A DNA stretch of 6,445 bases from UKL13-2 sp031431435 (GCA_031431435.1 JANPDI010000210.1:1-6445); one strand, 5' to 3'; positions 1 to 6,348 are shown, counted from the first letter of the stretch. Notes: generated by a model not told the origin, from the sequence alone. Numbers and translations: made by a program.

Positions 1-1926
1 CCAGTGGCACGTGTGGTCGAGGTGCTCGGCAACTATGCCGACCCCGGCATGGAAATCGAAATTGCGCTGCGCAAGCACGATCTGCCCTACGAATGGTCGG
101 ACGAAATTCTGGCGCTCGAGAAAAAAATACCAAAGACCGTGTCTGCCGCGGAATGTGAAGGCCGCAAAGATCTGCGCAAGCTGCCGTTTGTCACCATTGA
201 TGGCGAAACCGCAAAAGATTTTGATGATGCGGTATATGCAGAACCGCAGGGTAAGGGTTACAAACTGTTTGTGGCCATTGCGGACGTATCCCACTACGTC
301 AAGCCGGGTGATGCATTTGATCGCGAAGCGCGGATGCGCGGAAACTCGGTTTATTTTCCGCGCCGTGTGATTCCGATGCTGCCCGAAGCGTTGTCCAATG
401 AGATGTGCTCACTGAAGCCCGCCGTCGATCGGCTGGCGCTGGTATGTGAGATGCAAATTTCGTCGTCGGGCGAGGTAAAGCGTTACGATTTTTTTGAAGC
501 CGTGTTTCATTCGGCTGCGCGACTGACCTATACCAACGTGTCCAGGGCAATTTACGAAAACGAAAAAGACCACGGCATCGACAAGAATCTGCTGCCGCAT
601 ATCAAACAACTCGATGACGTGTTTCAATTATTGTTGGCCGCCCGTCGCAAGCGGGGCGCCATTGATTTTGAATCGGCTGAAACGGAAATGCGTTTTACCG
701 ACGACGGCAAGATTTCCGAAATTGTGCCGGCCAAACGCAACGAGGCGCACAAACTCATTGAAGAATGCATGTTGGCGGCAAACGTCTCTACCGCCAATTT
801 TTTGACCGAACACGAACACACCACGTTGTTTCGCGTCCACGAGGGGCCAAACGAGGACAAGCTGGCGCAGGTGCGCGCCATGCTCAAGGACTTCGGTTTG
901 TCGCTCGGCGGCGGCAAGACACCCGAGCCGCGTGATTACGCAGAGCTGCTGACAAAAATCAAGGGCCGCCCCGACGAGCCGCTGCTCAATACCGTATTGC
1001 TGCGTTCGCTGCGCCAGGCGGTTTATTCGCCTGAAAACGCCGGCCATTTTGGCCTGGCATACGACGCCTATACCCACTTCACGTCACCGATTCGCCGCTA
1101 CCCCGATCTGCTGGTGCATCGTGCCATCAAGGCGGTGTTGCGTAACGAGACCTACGACCCCGGCCAGCCATGGGACGTGATCGGTGAGACCTGTTCGATG
1201 ACCGAGCGGCGCGCGGATGATGCGACGCGTGACGTGGTGGCCTGGCTCAAGTGTTTCTACATGAAAGACCGCATCGGCGAGACCTTTGCCGGCACCATTT
1301 CCTCGGTCACCAGCTTTGGCATTTTTGTCGCGCTGGACGACGTTTATGTCGAGGGGCTTGTTCACATTTCCGAACTTGGTCAGGATTATTTCAAGTACGA
1401 CGGTGACCGTCATCAGATCATCGGTGAACGTACCCGCAAAAAATTCCAGCTGGCCGATAGGGTCAACATCAAAGTTGTGCGGGTTGATATTGAAACCTCA
1501 AAAATCGATTTTATGCTCGCTGGTGAATTAACCAAGCGTGTGGTCAGTGACAAAGAAACAAAAGCGCTTGCCGCGCCGCCATGGTCGCCCAATGCGCCGC
1601 CAAAGCAGCCAAAGGTATCGCCGTTGTTGCAGGCGGGTGCGAAACCAGCGGCGAGATCGCCGGGCGCCGTCAACGCCGCCGGCCCTGTGGTTGAAAAGCC
1701 GGCATCAAAAACACCAAAGGTGGTGATGACCCTGTCGAGCGCCAATCCGCCGACCACACCCATGGTCGGATTTGTCGATGGCGTGCCCACGTCCAAGAAG
1801 AAGCAGGCCGCACAACCCAAGGCGCAAAAGCGCACGCCGGCAAAATCCGTCACTACCAAAGCCAACGCCGCGTCAAGCGGCAAAAAGCCCGCCGCCGGCA
1901 AGCCATCGACCAAAAAGAAAAAATGA
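1..1926 (+). CDS. rnr: RNase R, 3'-5' exoribonuclease (5' end outside the window)
   Basis: RNase R is a processive 3'-5' exoribonuclease of the RNase II/RNB family that degrades structured RNA, including defective rRNA and mRNA. The frame is open through codon 1 (CCA), and the sequence from the GTG at 4 matches the interior of RNase R, so that GTG is not the start; the N-terminal helix-turn-helix and first cold-shock domain are missing upstream. Numbering from that GTG as residue 1, the RNB catalytic motif TIDGETAKDFDDAV supplies the metal-binding aspartates D66, D72, D74 and D75. The stacking tyrosine is probably Y98 in VSHYV, and HFTSPIRRYPDL (residues 358-369) closes the active site. A C-terminal S1 domain spans about 426-505 (GTISSVTSFGIFVALDD). 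It is followed by a disordered Ala/Pro/Lys-rich tail of about 130 residues ending KKKK, similar in kind to the lysine-rich tail of E. coli RNase R. All expected catalytic residues are present. The gene overlaps rlmB by four bases. Confidence 0.97.
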   Translation, partial: PVARVVEVLGNYADPGMEIEIALRKHDLPYEWSDEILALEKKIPKTVSAAECEGRKDLRKLPFVTIDGETAKDFDDAVYAEPQGKGYKLFVAIADVSHYVKPGDAFDREARMRGNSVYFPRRVIPMLPEALSNEMCSLKPAVDRLALVCEMQISSSGEVKRYDFFEAVFHSAARLTYTNVSRAIYENEKDHGIDKNLLPHIKQLDDVFQLLLAARRKRGAIDFESAETEMRFTDDGKISEIVPAKRNEAHKLIEECMLAANVSTANFLTEHEHTTLFRVHEGPNEDKLAQVRAMLKDFGLSLGGGKTPEPRDYAELLTKIKGRPDEPLLNTVLLRSLRQAVYSPENAGHFGLAYDAYTHFTSPIRRYPDLLVHRAIKAVLRNETYDPGQPWDVIGETCSMTERRADDATRDVVAWLKCFYMKDRIGETFAGTISSVTSFGIFVALDDVYVEGLVHISELGQDYFKYDGDRHQIIGERTRKKFQLADRVNIKVVRVDIETSKIDFMLAGELTKRVVSDKETKALAAPPWSPNAPPKQPKVSPLLQAGAKPAARSPGAVNAAGPVVEKPASKTPKVVMTLSSANPPTTPMVGFVDGVPTSKKKQAAQPKAQKRTPAKSVTTKANAASSGKKPAAGKPSTKKKK

Positions 1927-2663
1927 AACCGCAGATTCTGTTCGGCTTTCACGCCGTTGCCTCACGACTCAAAGCGCGCGCCGATACGGTTGAAGAATTG
2001 TTCATCAATGCCGCCCGCGAAGAGCGGCACGATGCCCGCATGGACAAGCTGCTCGCAACGGCAAAGGAAAAAGGCATTCGCATCCTGGCGGTTGACAATA
2101 AGCGTTTGGACGGCATGACCGGCAACGCGCGTCATCAAGGTGTGGTCGCAATGGCGCGTCCGTTCCAGCTGCCACAATTTGTCGACGACGTGCTGGAGCA
2201 TGTTGAAGGCCCACCGTTATTGTTGATTCTTGACGGCGTGACCGATCCGCACAATCTCGGCGCGTGTCTGCGGGTGGCCGACGCCGCCGGCGCGCACGCG
2301 GTGATTGCGCCCAAGGACCGCAGTGTCGGTCTGACGGCGGCCGTCATGAAGGTCGCCAGCGGCGCAGGTGAAACAATGCCGTACATTACTGTCACGAATC
2401 TGGCGCGAACCATGCGTGAATTAAAAGACCGCAACATTTGGCTGCTGGGTGCGGATGAAACCGGCGAGCGCAGTCTGTACCAATCCAAGCTTGACGGACC
2501 GTTGGCCTGGGTACTTGGCGCAGAGGGTGAAGGTTTGCGCCGGCTGACGCGGGAGACCTGCGATGAGGTCGTCAATATCCCGATGATGGGTTCGGTTGAG
2601 AGTTTGAACGTGTCGGTTGCATCGGGGGTATGTTTGTTTGAAGCGCGTCGTCAGCGCGGTTAG
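1923..2663 (+). CDS. rlmB: 23S rRNA (guanosine(2251)-2'-O)-methyltransferase RlmB
   Basis: RlmB transfers a methyl group from S-adenosylmethionine to the 2'-O of G2251 in the peptidyl-transferase P loop of 23S rRNA. The 246 residues match the usual length (243 in E. coli). An N-terminal L30e-like substrate-binding domain (about 1-75, beginning MKPQILFGFHAV) precedes a SPOUT trefoil-knot domain. The three SPOUT motifs are intact: LDGVTDPHNLGACLR (residues 103-117, with N111 and R117), GAEGEG (199-204, with E201) and IPMMGSVESLNVSVA (219-233, with S227, L228 and N229). Its ATG at 1923 overlaps the rnr stop as ATGA. No convincing Shine-Dalgarno sequence precedes it, only an A-rich run, so translation is probably coupled to rnr. 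The rnr-rlmB pairing is common in beta- and gammaproteobacteria. A paralogous tRNA Gm18 methyltransferase is unlikely given the full-length match and the L30e-like N-terminus. Confidence 0.97.
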   Translation: MKPQILFGFHAVASRLKARADTVEELFINAAREERHDARMDKLLATAKEKGIRILAVDNKRLDGMTGNARHQGVVAMARPFQLPQFVDDVLEHVEGPPLLLILDGVTDPHNLGACLRVADAAGAHAVIAPKDRSVGLTAAVMKVASGAGETMPYITVTNLARTMRELKDRNIWLLGADETGERSLYQSKLDGPLAWVLGAEGEGLRRLTRETCDEVVNIPMMGSVESLNVSVASGVCLFEARRQRG

Positions 2664-2669
2664 CGCTGA
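2651..2669 (+). other. Hairpin spanning the rlmB stop codon
   Basis: A perfect 7-bp inverted repeat, TCAGCGC (2651-2657) and GCGCTGA (2663-2669), brackets the rlmB TAG at 2661-2663 with a five-base loop. No T-run follows, so it is not an intrinsic terminator. It may stabilise the 3' end of the mRNA or be incidental. Seen directly; function unknown. Confidence 0.35.
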
Positions 2670-2686
2670 TTGGTAAAGTCCCCATT

Positions 2687-2728
2687 CGGCGGGCGACTCC
2701 AGATGTTTTTGCCTCAAAACGCCCGCCG
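2687..2728 (+). promoter_or_regulatory. Possible anti-terminator pairing upstream of the rlmB terminator
   Basis: CGGCGGGCG (2687-2695) is the exact reverse complement of CGCCCGCCG (2720-2728). The second segment contains six bases of the 5' arm and part of the loop of the terminator at 2716-2747. The two pairings cannot coexist, as in an attenuator. Since the region sits after rlmB with no distal cotranscribed gene of obvious need, it could also be chance in GC-rich DNA. Confidence 0.25.
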
Positions 2729-2747
2729 GTCGGGCGTTTTTGTTTTT
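2716..2747 (+). terminator. Intrinsic terminator of the rnr-rlmB unit
   Basis: A perfect 10-bp inverted repeat, AAAACGCCCG (2716-2725) and CGGGCGTTTT (2731-2740), has a CCGGT loop and runs into TTTTT-G-TTTTT (2737-2747). It lies 53 bases after the rlmB stop. On the other strand the stem is followed only by four T's, so it should act mainly on plus-strand transcripts. Confidence 0.9.
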
Positions 2748-2807
2748 GTAGGCGATGTAGGCGGGTTTCAATCCCGAAATGCGGTGGTTGGTCGCAAACC
2801 CCGGCGA

Positions 2808-2829
2808 TTTAACATGCGTCGATGTTGAA
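2808..2829. promoter_or_regulatory. Operator-like dyad before the M16 peptidase gene
   Basis: TTTAACAT (2808-2815) and ATGTTGAA (2822-2829) form an 8-bp dyad with one mismatch (T2810/G2827) around a six-base spacer. It covers the place where a -35 box would sit relative to the -10-like TAGAAT at 2836, so it could be the site of a transcription regulator. No regulator family is recognised. Confidence 0.3.
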
Positions 2830-2835
2830 CCACGC

Positions 2836-2841
2836 TAGAAT
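2836..2841 (+). promoter_or_regulatory. Putative -10 box for the M16 peptidase gene
   Basis: TAGAAT matches the sigma70 -10 consensus at five of six positions and sits 30 bases before the start codon, giving a leader of about 24 nt if transcription starts near 2848. No good -35 lies 16-18 bases upstream: TTAACA at 2809-2814 would need a 21-base spacer. The promoter may therefore be weak or activator-dependent. Confidence 0.4.
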
Positions 2842-2858
2842 CAGCGCACCAAAATCGC

Positions 2859-2863
2859 GGAGA
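2859..2863 (+). promoter_or_regulatory. Ribosome binding site of the M16 peptidase gene
   Basis: GGAGA, with the GGAG core nine bases before the ATG at 2872, supports that start. An in-frame ATG at 2887 would give a more conventional signal-peptide n-region (MNTRF) but has no Shine-Dalgarno sequence at the right distance. Confidence 0.7.
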
Positions 2864-2871
2864 TAAGAATC

Positions 2872-5712
2872 ATGTCCATAGTGCTGATGAATACCCGTTT
2901 TATTTACCTCGCGCTGATTGGCGCACTGACCGCCGTGTCGATGACGGTTGCCGTTGCCCAGTCAACCGCAACCAACGCGCCGGCGCCAATCGCCAAAAAG
3001 GCGGTCCCGGCCGCACGACCTGCCAGCGCCCCGGCCGCCGCCAAAGTGGTGATGCCGACCAAGCTGACATCAGTCGAAGGCATCACCGAATACAGCCTGC
3101 CCAATGGCATGAAGGTTTTGCTCTATCCGGATCAATCCAAGCCGACCGTAACCGTGAACATCACATATTTGGTTGGTTCCCGACATGAAAATTATGGCGA
3201 AACCGGCATGGCGCATCTGCTTGAGCATTTATTGTTGAAGGGCACACCAAACAACCCCGACATCGCGCAGCAACACAACAAACGCGGCATGCGTTGGAAC
3301 GGCACGACATGGCTCGACCGCACCAACTATTACCAGTTATTCCAGGCGAGTGACACAAACACCGAGTGGGCGATCCAAATGGAAGCGGATCGGATGATCA
3401 ACTCGTTTGTCGCCAAAAAGGACCTCGATAGCGAGATGACGGTGGTGCGTAACGAGTACGAGAACGGCGAGAACCAACCGTTTGGCGTGTTGATCAAGCG
3501 TATGCAGAGTATTGCCTATGACTGGCACAACTATGGCAAGTCAACCATTGGCAATCGCTCCGATCTTGAAAACGTGAAGATTGAGAACTTGCAGGCGTTT
3601 TATCGCCAGCATTATCAACCCGACAACGCGGTGCTGCTGGTCGCGGGTAAATTCGACGAAGCCAAGGTGCTTGCGTGGGTCGGAAAATATTTCAGTGTCA
3701 TTCCAAAACCGACCCGCGTATTGCCAAAACTGTGGACGGTGGAACCGACACAAGACGGCGAACGCCAGTTTTTTGTGCGTCGTAAGGGCGATATTCAGAT
3801 CGTGATGTTGGGCTATAAGGTTCCGTCCAATCTGCACCCGGATAGCGGCGTTGTGGATTTTGTCAACTTCGTGCTAACCGACTCTCCAACCGGGCGGCTG
3901 CATAAAGCGCTGGTGGAAACCGGCAAGGCCGCACAGATCATCGGGTTTCCTTACCCCGGCGCAGATAGTGGTTTGCATTTGATTGGTGCAGTGGTGAAGA
4001 AGGGTGAGCCAATTGAGCCAGTGCAGGCGGAATTGACGCGGATTGTTGAAGAATTTTTCAAAAACCTGCCGTCGGCCGAAGAGATGGAACGTGTGCGCAA
4101 GAACGCTGCCAACAGTGCGGAACGGACGTTGAACAACCACGAGCAGATTGGACTGCAATTGTCTGAATACATTTCGCTCGGTGACTGGCGTCTGTTCTTT
4201 AAGGACCGTGACGACGCACAAACGGTTACGGTTGATCAAGTCAAAACCGTCGCGGCCAAGTACTACAAACGCGACAACCGTGTTGTCGGGATTTTCCAGC
4301 CGGAAGATGCGCCGCAGCGTGCGGACATCCCCGCGCCACCGACCGCTGCCGAAGTCTTAAAGGACTTCAAGGGCAAACAGACTGTCTCTACCGCCGAGGC
4401 GTTTGATCCGTCACAAGCCAATATCGACAAACGCACCAAGCGGGTGGATGTTGGTGGCATCAAGGTCTCGATGTTGACGAAGAAAAACCGCGGCGAACAA
4501 GTGAACTTCAGCGTGCGATTCCGTAGCGGCGATGAGAAGTCGCTGTTCGGGCAATCTTCCGTGGCGGCGATGACCGGCCAAATGCTGTCGCGCGGCACCA
4601 CCAAGTTCACCCGTGCGCAGTTGGCCGACGAACTTGAAAAGCTCAAAATTGCAGGCGGTATCAATGGCCTCTCGGCGAGTGGGCAAACCACACGTCCGAA
4701 CTTGGTCGCGGCAATCAAACTCGCCGCACACGTGATGCGTGAGCCCTCGTTCCCCGAAAGCGAATTTGAACAACTGAAGAAACAAGCGCTCACCGGACTT
4801 GAGTCACAAAAGAGCGACCCGCAGGCGCTCGCCAGTGTGATGTTGGGTAAACACTTCAACATCTTCCCAAAGGGTGACGTGCGTTACGCAAGTTCTCTCG
4901 AAGAAGCGGAAGCGGACACCAAGGCGGTTACCTTGGAGCAGATTCGCGCCTTCCACAAAAAGTTCTACGCGGCCGAAAAAGGCGAGATTGCCATTGTTGG
5001 CGACTTCGACGAGGCCGACGTTTTGAAGGCAATCCGTGAATCATTTGCCGATTGGAAGGGCGGCGTTTCTTACGTGCGGTTGAGTGCGCCGTATAAAGAC
5101 GTGGCACCGGCCAATCGTTTGATCGAGACACCGGACAAAGAAAATTCAATGTTTCTGGCGCGGGTCAACCTCAATATGCAAGATACCGATCCAGACTATC
5201 CCGCACTGCTGATCGCCAACTACATCATGGGTCAATCTGGCCTTGATGCGCGACTGACGGCGCGTATTCGTGTCAAGGATGGCTTGAGCTACGGAGCCGG
5301 ATCGCAACTTAGTGTCGGCGCGACCGATCGGGGTGCGTCGTGGACGGGCTTCGCGATTTCAGCACCACAAAACACCGAAAAAGTGGAGTTGGCATTCAAG
5401 GACGAAGTCAACAAAGTGATCAAGGATGGCTTTACGTTGGTCGAAGTCGTCGCAGCAAAGTCGGGTGTGCTCCAGCAGCGATTGCAGCAGCGCGCGCAAG
5501 ACAGCAGCCTCGCCGGTGGTCTTGCGTCAAACGCCTATCTGGGTCGTACCTATGCGTTCAACGCCGCAATCGAAGCAAAGATCGAGGCGTTAAAGGCGGA
5601 GGACGTTTCCGCAGCGTTCCGAAAGTTTATCGACCCGGCCAAAATCACCTTTATCAAGGCCGGTGATTTTGCGAAGGTGGCAAAACAAGCGGCGGCGGAA
5701 GTGAAAAAGTAA
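2872..5712 (+). CDS. Exported M16-family zinc metallopeptidase (insulinase/pitrilysin-like, two fused halves)
   Basis: This is a peptidase of the M16 clan, most likely periplasmic, that would degrade peptides or small unfolded proteins enclosed between its two halves; the substrate is unknown. Residues 1-30 form a signal peptide (R9, a hydrophobic core from about 10 to 27, AVA before Q30), followed by an Ala/Pro-rich linker to about 62. The N-terminal half carries the inverted zinc motif HLLEH (H115, E118, H119) and the third ligand E195 in VVRNEYE, at the spacing known for the family. DRTNYY (149-154) is also typical. The C-terminal half (about 525-946) has no HxxEH, as expected for the non-catalytic half, but keeps the Arg...Tyr pair in RVKDGLSYG (R800, Y807), which contacts substrate in related enzymes. 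The 946-residue length fits single-chain forms such as PqqL (about 930) rather than the separate 430-residue subunits. The gene has its own leader and terminators on both sides, so it is probably monocistronic. PqqL itself cannot be assumed. Confidence 0.93.
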   Translation: MSIVLMNTRFIYLALIGALTAVSMTVAVAQSTATNAPAPIAKKAVPAARPASAPAAAKVVMPTKLTSVEGITEYSLPNGMKVLLYPDQSKPTVTVNITYLVGSRHENYGETGMAHLLEHLLLKGTPNNPDIAQQHNKRGMRWNGTTWLDRTNYYQLFQASDTNTEWAIQMEADRMINSFVAKKDLDSEMTVVRNEYENGENQPFGVLIKRMQSIAYDWHNYGKSTIGNRSDLENVKIENLQAFYRQHYQPDNAVLLVAGKFDEAKVLAWVGKYFSVIPKPTRVLPKLWTVEPTQDGERQFFVRRKGDIQIVMLGYKVPSNLHPDSGVVDFVNFVLTDSPTGRLHKALVETGKAAQIIGFPYPGADSGLHLIGAVVKKGEPIEPVQAELTRIVEEFFKNLPSAEEMERVRKNAANSAERTLNNHEQIGLQLSEYISLGDWRLFFKDRDDAQTVTVDQVKTVAAKYYKRDNRVVGIFQPEDAPQRADIPAPPTAAEVLKDFKGKQTVSTAEAFDPSQANIDKRTKRVDVGGIKVSMLTKKNRGEQVNFSVRFRSGDEKSLFGQSSVAAMTGQMLSRGTTKFTRAQLADELEKLKIAGGINGLSASGQTTRPNLVAAIKLAAHVMREPSFPESEFEQLKKQALTGLESQKSDPQALASVMLGKHFNIFPKGDVRYASSLEEAEADTKAVTLEQIRAFHKKFYAAEKGEIAIVGDFDEADVLKAIRESFADWKGGVSYVRLSAPYKDVAPANRLIETPDKENSMFLARVNLNMQDTDPDYPALLIANYIMGQSGLDARLTARIRVKDGLSYGAGSQLSVGATDRGASWTGFAISAPQNTEKVELAFKDEVNKVIKDGFTLVEVVAAKSGVLQQRLQQRAQDSSLAGGLASNAYLGRTYAFNAAIEAKIEALKAEDVSAAFRKFIDPAKITFIKAGDFAKVAKQAAAEVKK

Positions 5713-5723
5713 TTTACGCGTTG
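5712..5723 (+). repeat. 12-bp direct repeat, copy 1
   Basis: ATTTACGCGTTG occurs here, overlapping the last base of the M16 stop codon, and again at 6159-6170. The two copies flank the small lipoprotein gene and its terminator. About one 12-base repeat is expected by chance in a window of this size, so significance is doubtful. Confidence 0.3.
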
Positions 5724-5731
5724 TATTGACC

Positions 5732-5765
5732 AAAAAAAGCCCACCGGCATGGTGGGCTTTTTTTT
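5732..5765. terminator. Bidirectional intrinsic terminator between convergent genes
   Basis: GCCCACC (5739-5745) and GGTGGGC (5751-5757) enclose a five-base loop, with seven A's before and eight T's after the stem. The symmetry provides a T-run on both strands, so it can end both the M16 peptidase transcript (stop at 5712) and the convergent lipoprotein transcript (stop at 5810). Confidence 0.92.
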
Positions 5766-5809
5766 AGTCGGCTGACCGAAGACCGGCCGAATCGTTTCTT
5801 GCCGGGGGG

Positions 5810-6088
5810 CTAATTGCAGTCGCGCAACGCCTGCTCGATGGTGCCGATGCTGCCGGAGGGTGTATTCAATTGTGCGAGTCGATAGCCACTGCCGGCCAGA
5901 TCGGCTCTTGCCTTGGTGTTATCGGCGCGGCTGTTTTTGCTGGCGTCAAAGTTAACGCGACCGGGTTGTGCGGCGACCACTTTGCATGCGGCGGGTTCGG
6001 TCGACATTTCGGCCGTGGCACAAGCGGTCAGGGTAAATCCCATGGCGACCGCCAATCCTGCGGTCAACGTACGTTTTGTCCGATTCAT
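5810..6088 (-). CDS. Small predicted lipoprotein of unknown function
   Basis: The product is 92 residues long and I do not recognise its family. It begins with a lipoprotein signal peptide: a basic n-region (MNRTKR), a hydrophobic stretch TLTAGLAVAMGFT, and a lipobox LTAC with the predicted lipidated cysteine at C23. Residue 24 is Ala rather than Asp, which by the E. coli +2 rule would favour the outer membrane. The mature part of about 70 residues has two further cysteines (C35 near its start, C91 next to last), suggesting one disulphide that ties the ends together. In between lie VNFDASKNSRADNTKARADL and a Gly/Ser-containing region. The start is strongly supported by AGGAGG five bases upstream. 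The gene is convergent with the M16 peptidase, sharing its terminator, and divergent from rpsF. The overlapping plus-strand open frames lack comparable signals. The coding call is confident; the function is not. Confidence 0.82.
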   Translation of the reverse strand: MNRTKRTLTAGLAVAMGFTLTACATAEMSTEPAACKVVAAQPGRVNFDASKNSRADNTKARADLAGSGYRLAQLNTPSGSIGTIEQALRDCN

Positions 6089-6093
6089 AAATC

Positions 6094-6099
6094 CCTCCT
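6094..6099 (-). promoter_or_regulatory. Consensus ribosome binding site of the lipoprotein gene
   Basis: On the minus strand AGGAGG lies five bases before the ATG (6088-6086). A full-consensus site for such a small gene suggests efficient translation and fixes both the strand and the start. Confidence 0.8.
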
Positions 6100-6244
6100 A
6101 AAAATGGCGAATATCAAATAGCGCGGTGGGGGTGATCTTAAATACTACGCGCCTATTGATTTACGCGTTGCCCGTATTTCCGGATGACATCAAGTCGCGT
6201 CAAGCGACGGTTTTTGTGACTTCCCCGCCAATGTTCCGAAGTGT
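6100..6244. other. Divergent intergenic region between the lipoprotein gene and the rpsF promoter
   Basis: This is the upstream part of the 316-base gap at 6089-6404; the rest holds the rpsF promoter and leader. It should contain the lipoprotein promoter, but no convincing -35/-10 pair is visible on the minus strand. TTGACG (minus strand, 6203-6198) is a fair -35 but has no good -10 at 16-18 bases. A short hairpin, GTCGC (6194-6198) with GCGAC (6204-6208), and the second copy of the 12-bp repeat also lie here. No open frame with a plausible start was found. Confidence 0.5.
6159..6170 (+). repeat. 12-bp direct repeat, copy 2
   Basis: Second copy of ATTTACGCGTTG, identical to 5712-5723 and in the same orientation, 435 bases downstream of it. 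Confidence 0.3.
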
Positions 6245-6273
6245 TTGATTTGTTTCACTATTTGCGGCATAAT
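6245..6273 (+). promoter_or_regulatory. Sigma70-type promoter of the rpsF operon
   Basis: TTGATT (-35, 6245-6250) and CATAAT (-10, 6268-6273) are separated by exactly 17 bases and match the consensus at four and five of six positions. The following discriminator, AGCGGGC (6274-6280), is GC-rich, as at promoters of translation genes that ppGpp represses. Transcription should start near 6280, giving a leader of about 125 nt. No A/T-rich UP element is evident upstream. Confidence 0.75.
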
Positions 6274-6319
6274 AGCGGGCTTGGCGCAAATAATGGTCGA
6301 GAATAACCTGAACCCCCTT

Positions 6320-6348
6320 GCCTGACTGCGGTGCGCATCGCGGCAGGC
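6320..6348 (+). promoter_or_regulatory. Upstream hairpin of the rpsF leader
   Basis: GCCTG (6320-6324) pairs with CAGGC (6344-6348). After a bulged A6325, CTGCG (6326-6330) pairs with CGCGG (6339-6343) with one G-U pair. The result is a ten-pair stem with one bulge. No T-run follows directly, so it is not a simple terminator. Its 3' arm is also needed by the helix at 6344-6387, so the two are mutually exclusive. Confidence 0.5.

Noticed and set aside
4..6. GTG as the start of the RNase R frame
   Set aside because: The frame is open before it and the protein sequence matches the interior of RNase R; the N-terminal domains are upstream of the window.
1413..1952. 179-residue open frame on the minus strand within rnr
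   Set aside because: It lies wholly opposite the conserved S1 domain and tail of rnr and the start of rlmB, has no ribosome binding site and resembles no family; it is a shadow of GC-biased codons.
2763..2801. GGGTTT (2763-2768) and AAACCC (2796-2801) inverted repeat before the M16 gene
   Set aside because: The loop is 27 bases, the inner pairing is weak, and no function or known motif is suggested.
2825..2841. TTGAAC (2825-2830) as the -35 partner of TAGAAT
   Set aside because: Only five bases separate them, far too few for a sigma70 promoter.
4263..4862. 199-residue open frame on the minus strand within the M16 gene
   Set aside because: It is the antisense of a clearly coding region, Ser/Cys/Arg-rich as expected for a shadow frame, without translation signals.
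5870..6121. Plus-strand open frame opposite the lipoprotein gene
   Set aside because: The minus-strand frame has a consensus Shine-Dalgarno sequence, signal peptide, lipobox and terminator; the plus-strand frame has none of these.
6180..6203. Minus-strand TTGACG as part of the lipoprotein promoter
   Set aside because: No acceptable -10 hexamer is found 16-18 bases downstream; kept only as a remark on the intergenic region.
6194..6215. GTCGC-GTCAA-GCGAC hairpin followed by GG and five T's as a plus-strand terminator
   Set aside because: The stem is only five pairs, the T-run is displaced by two bases, and there is no plus-strand gene upstream that needs it between the strong terminator at 5732 and the rpsF promoter.
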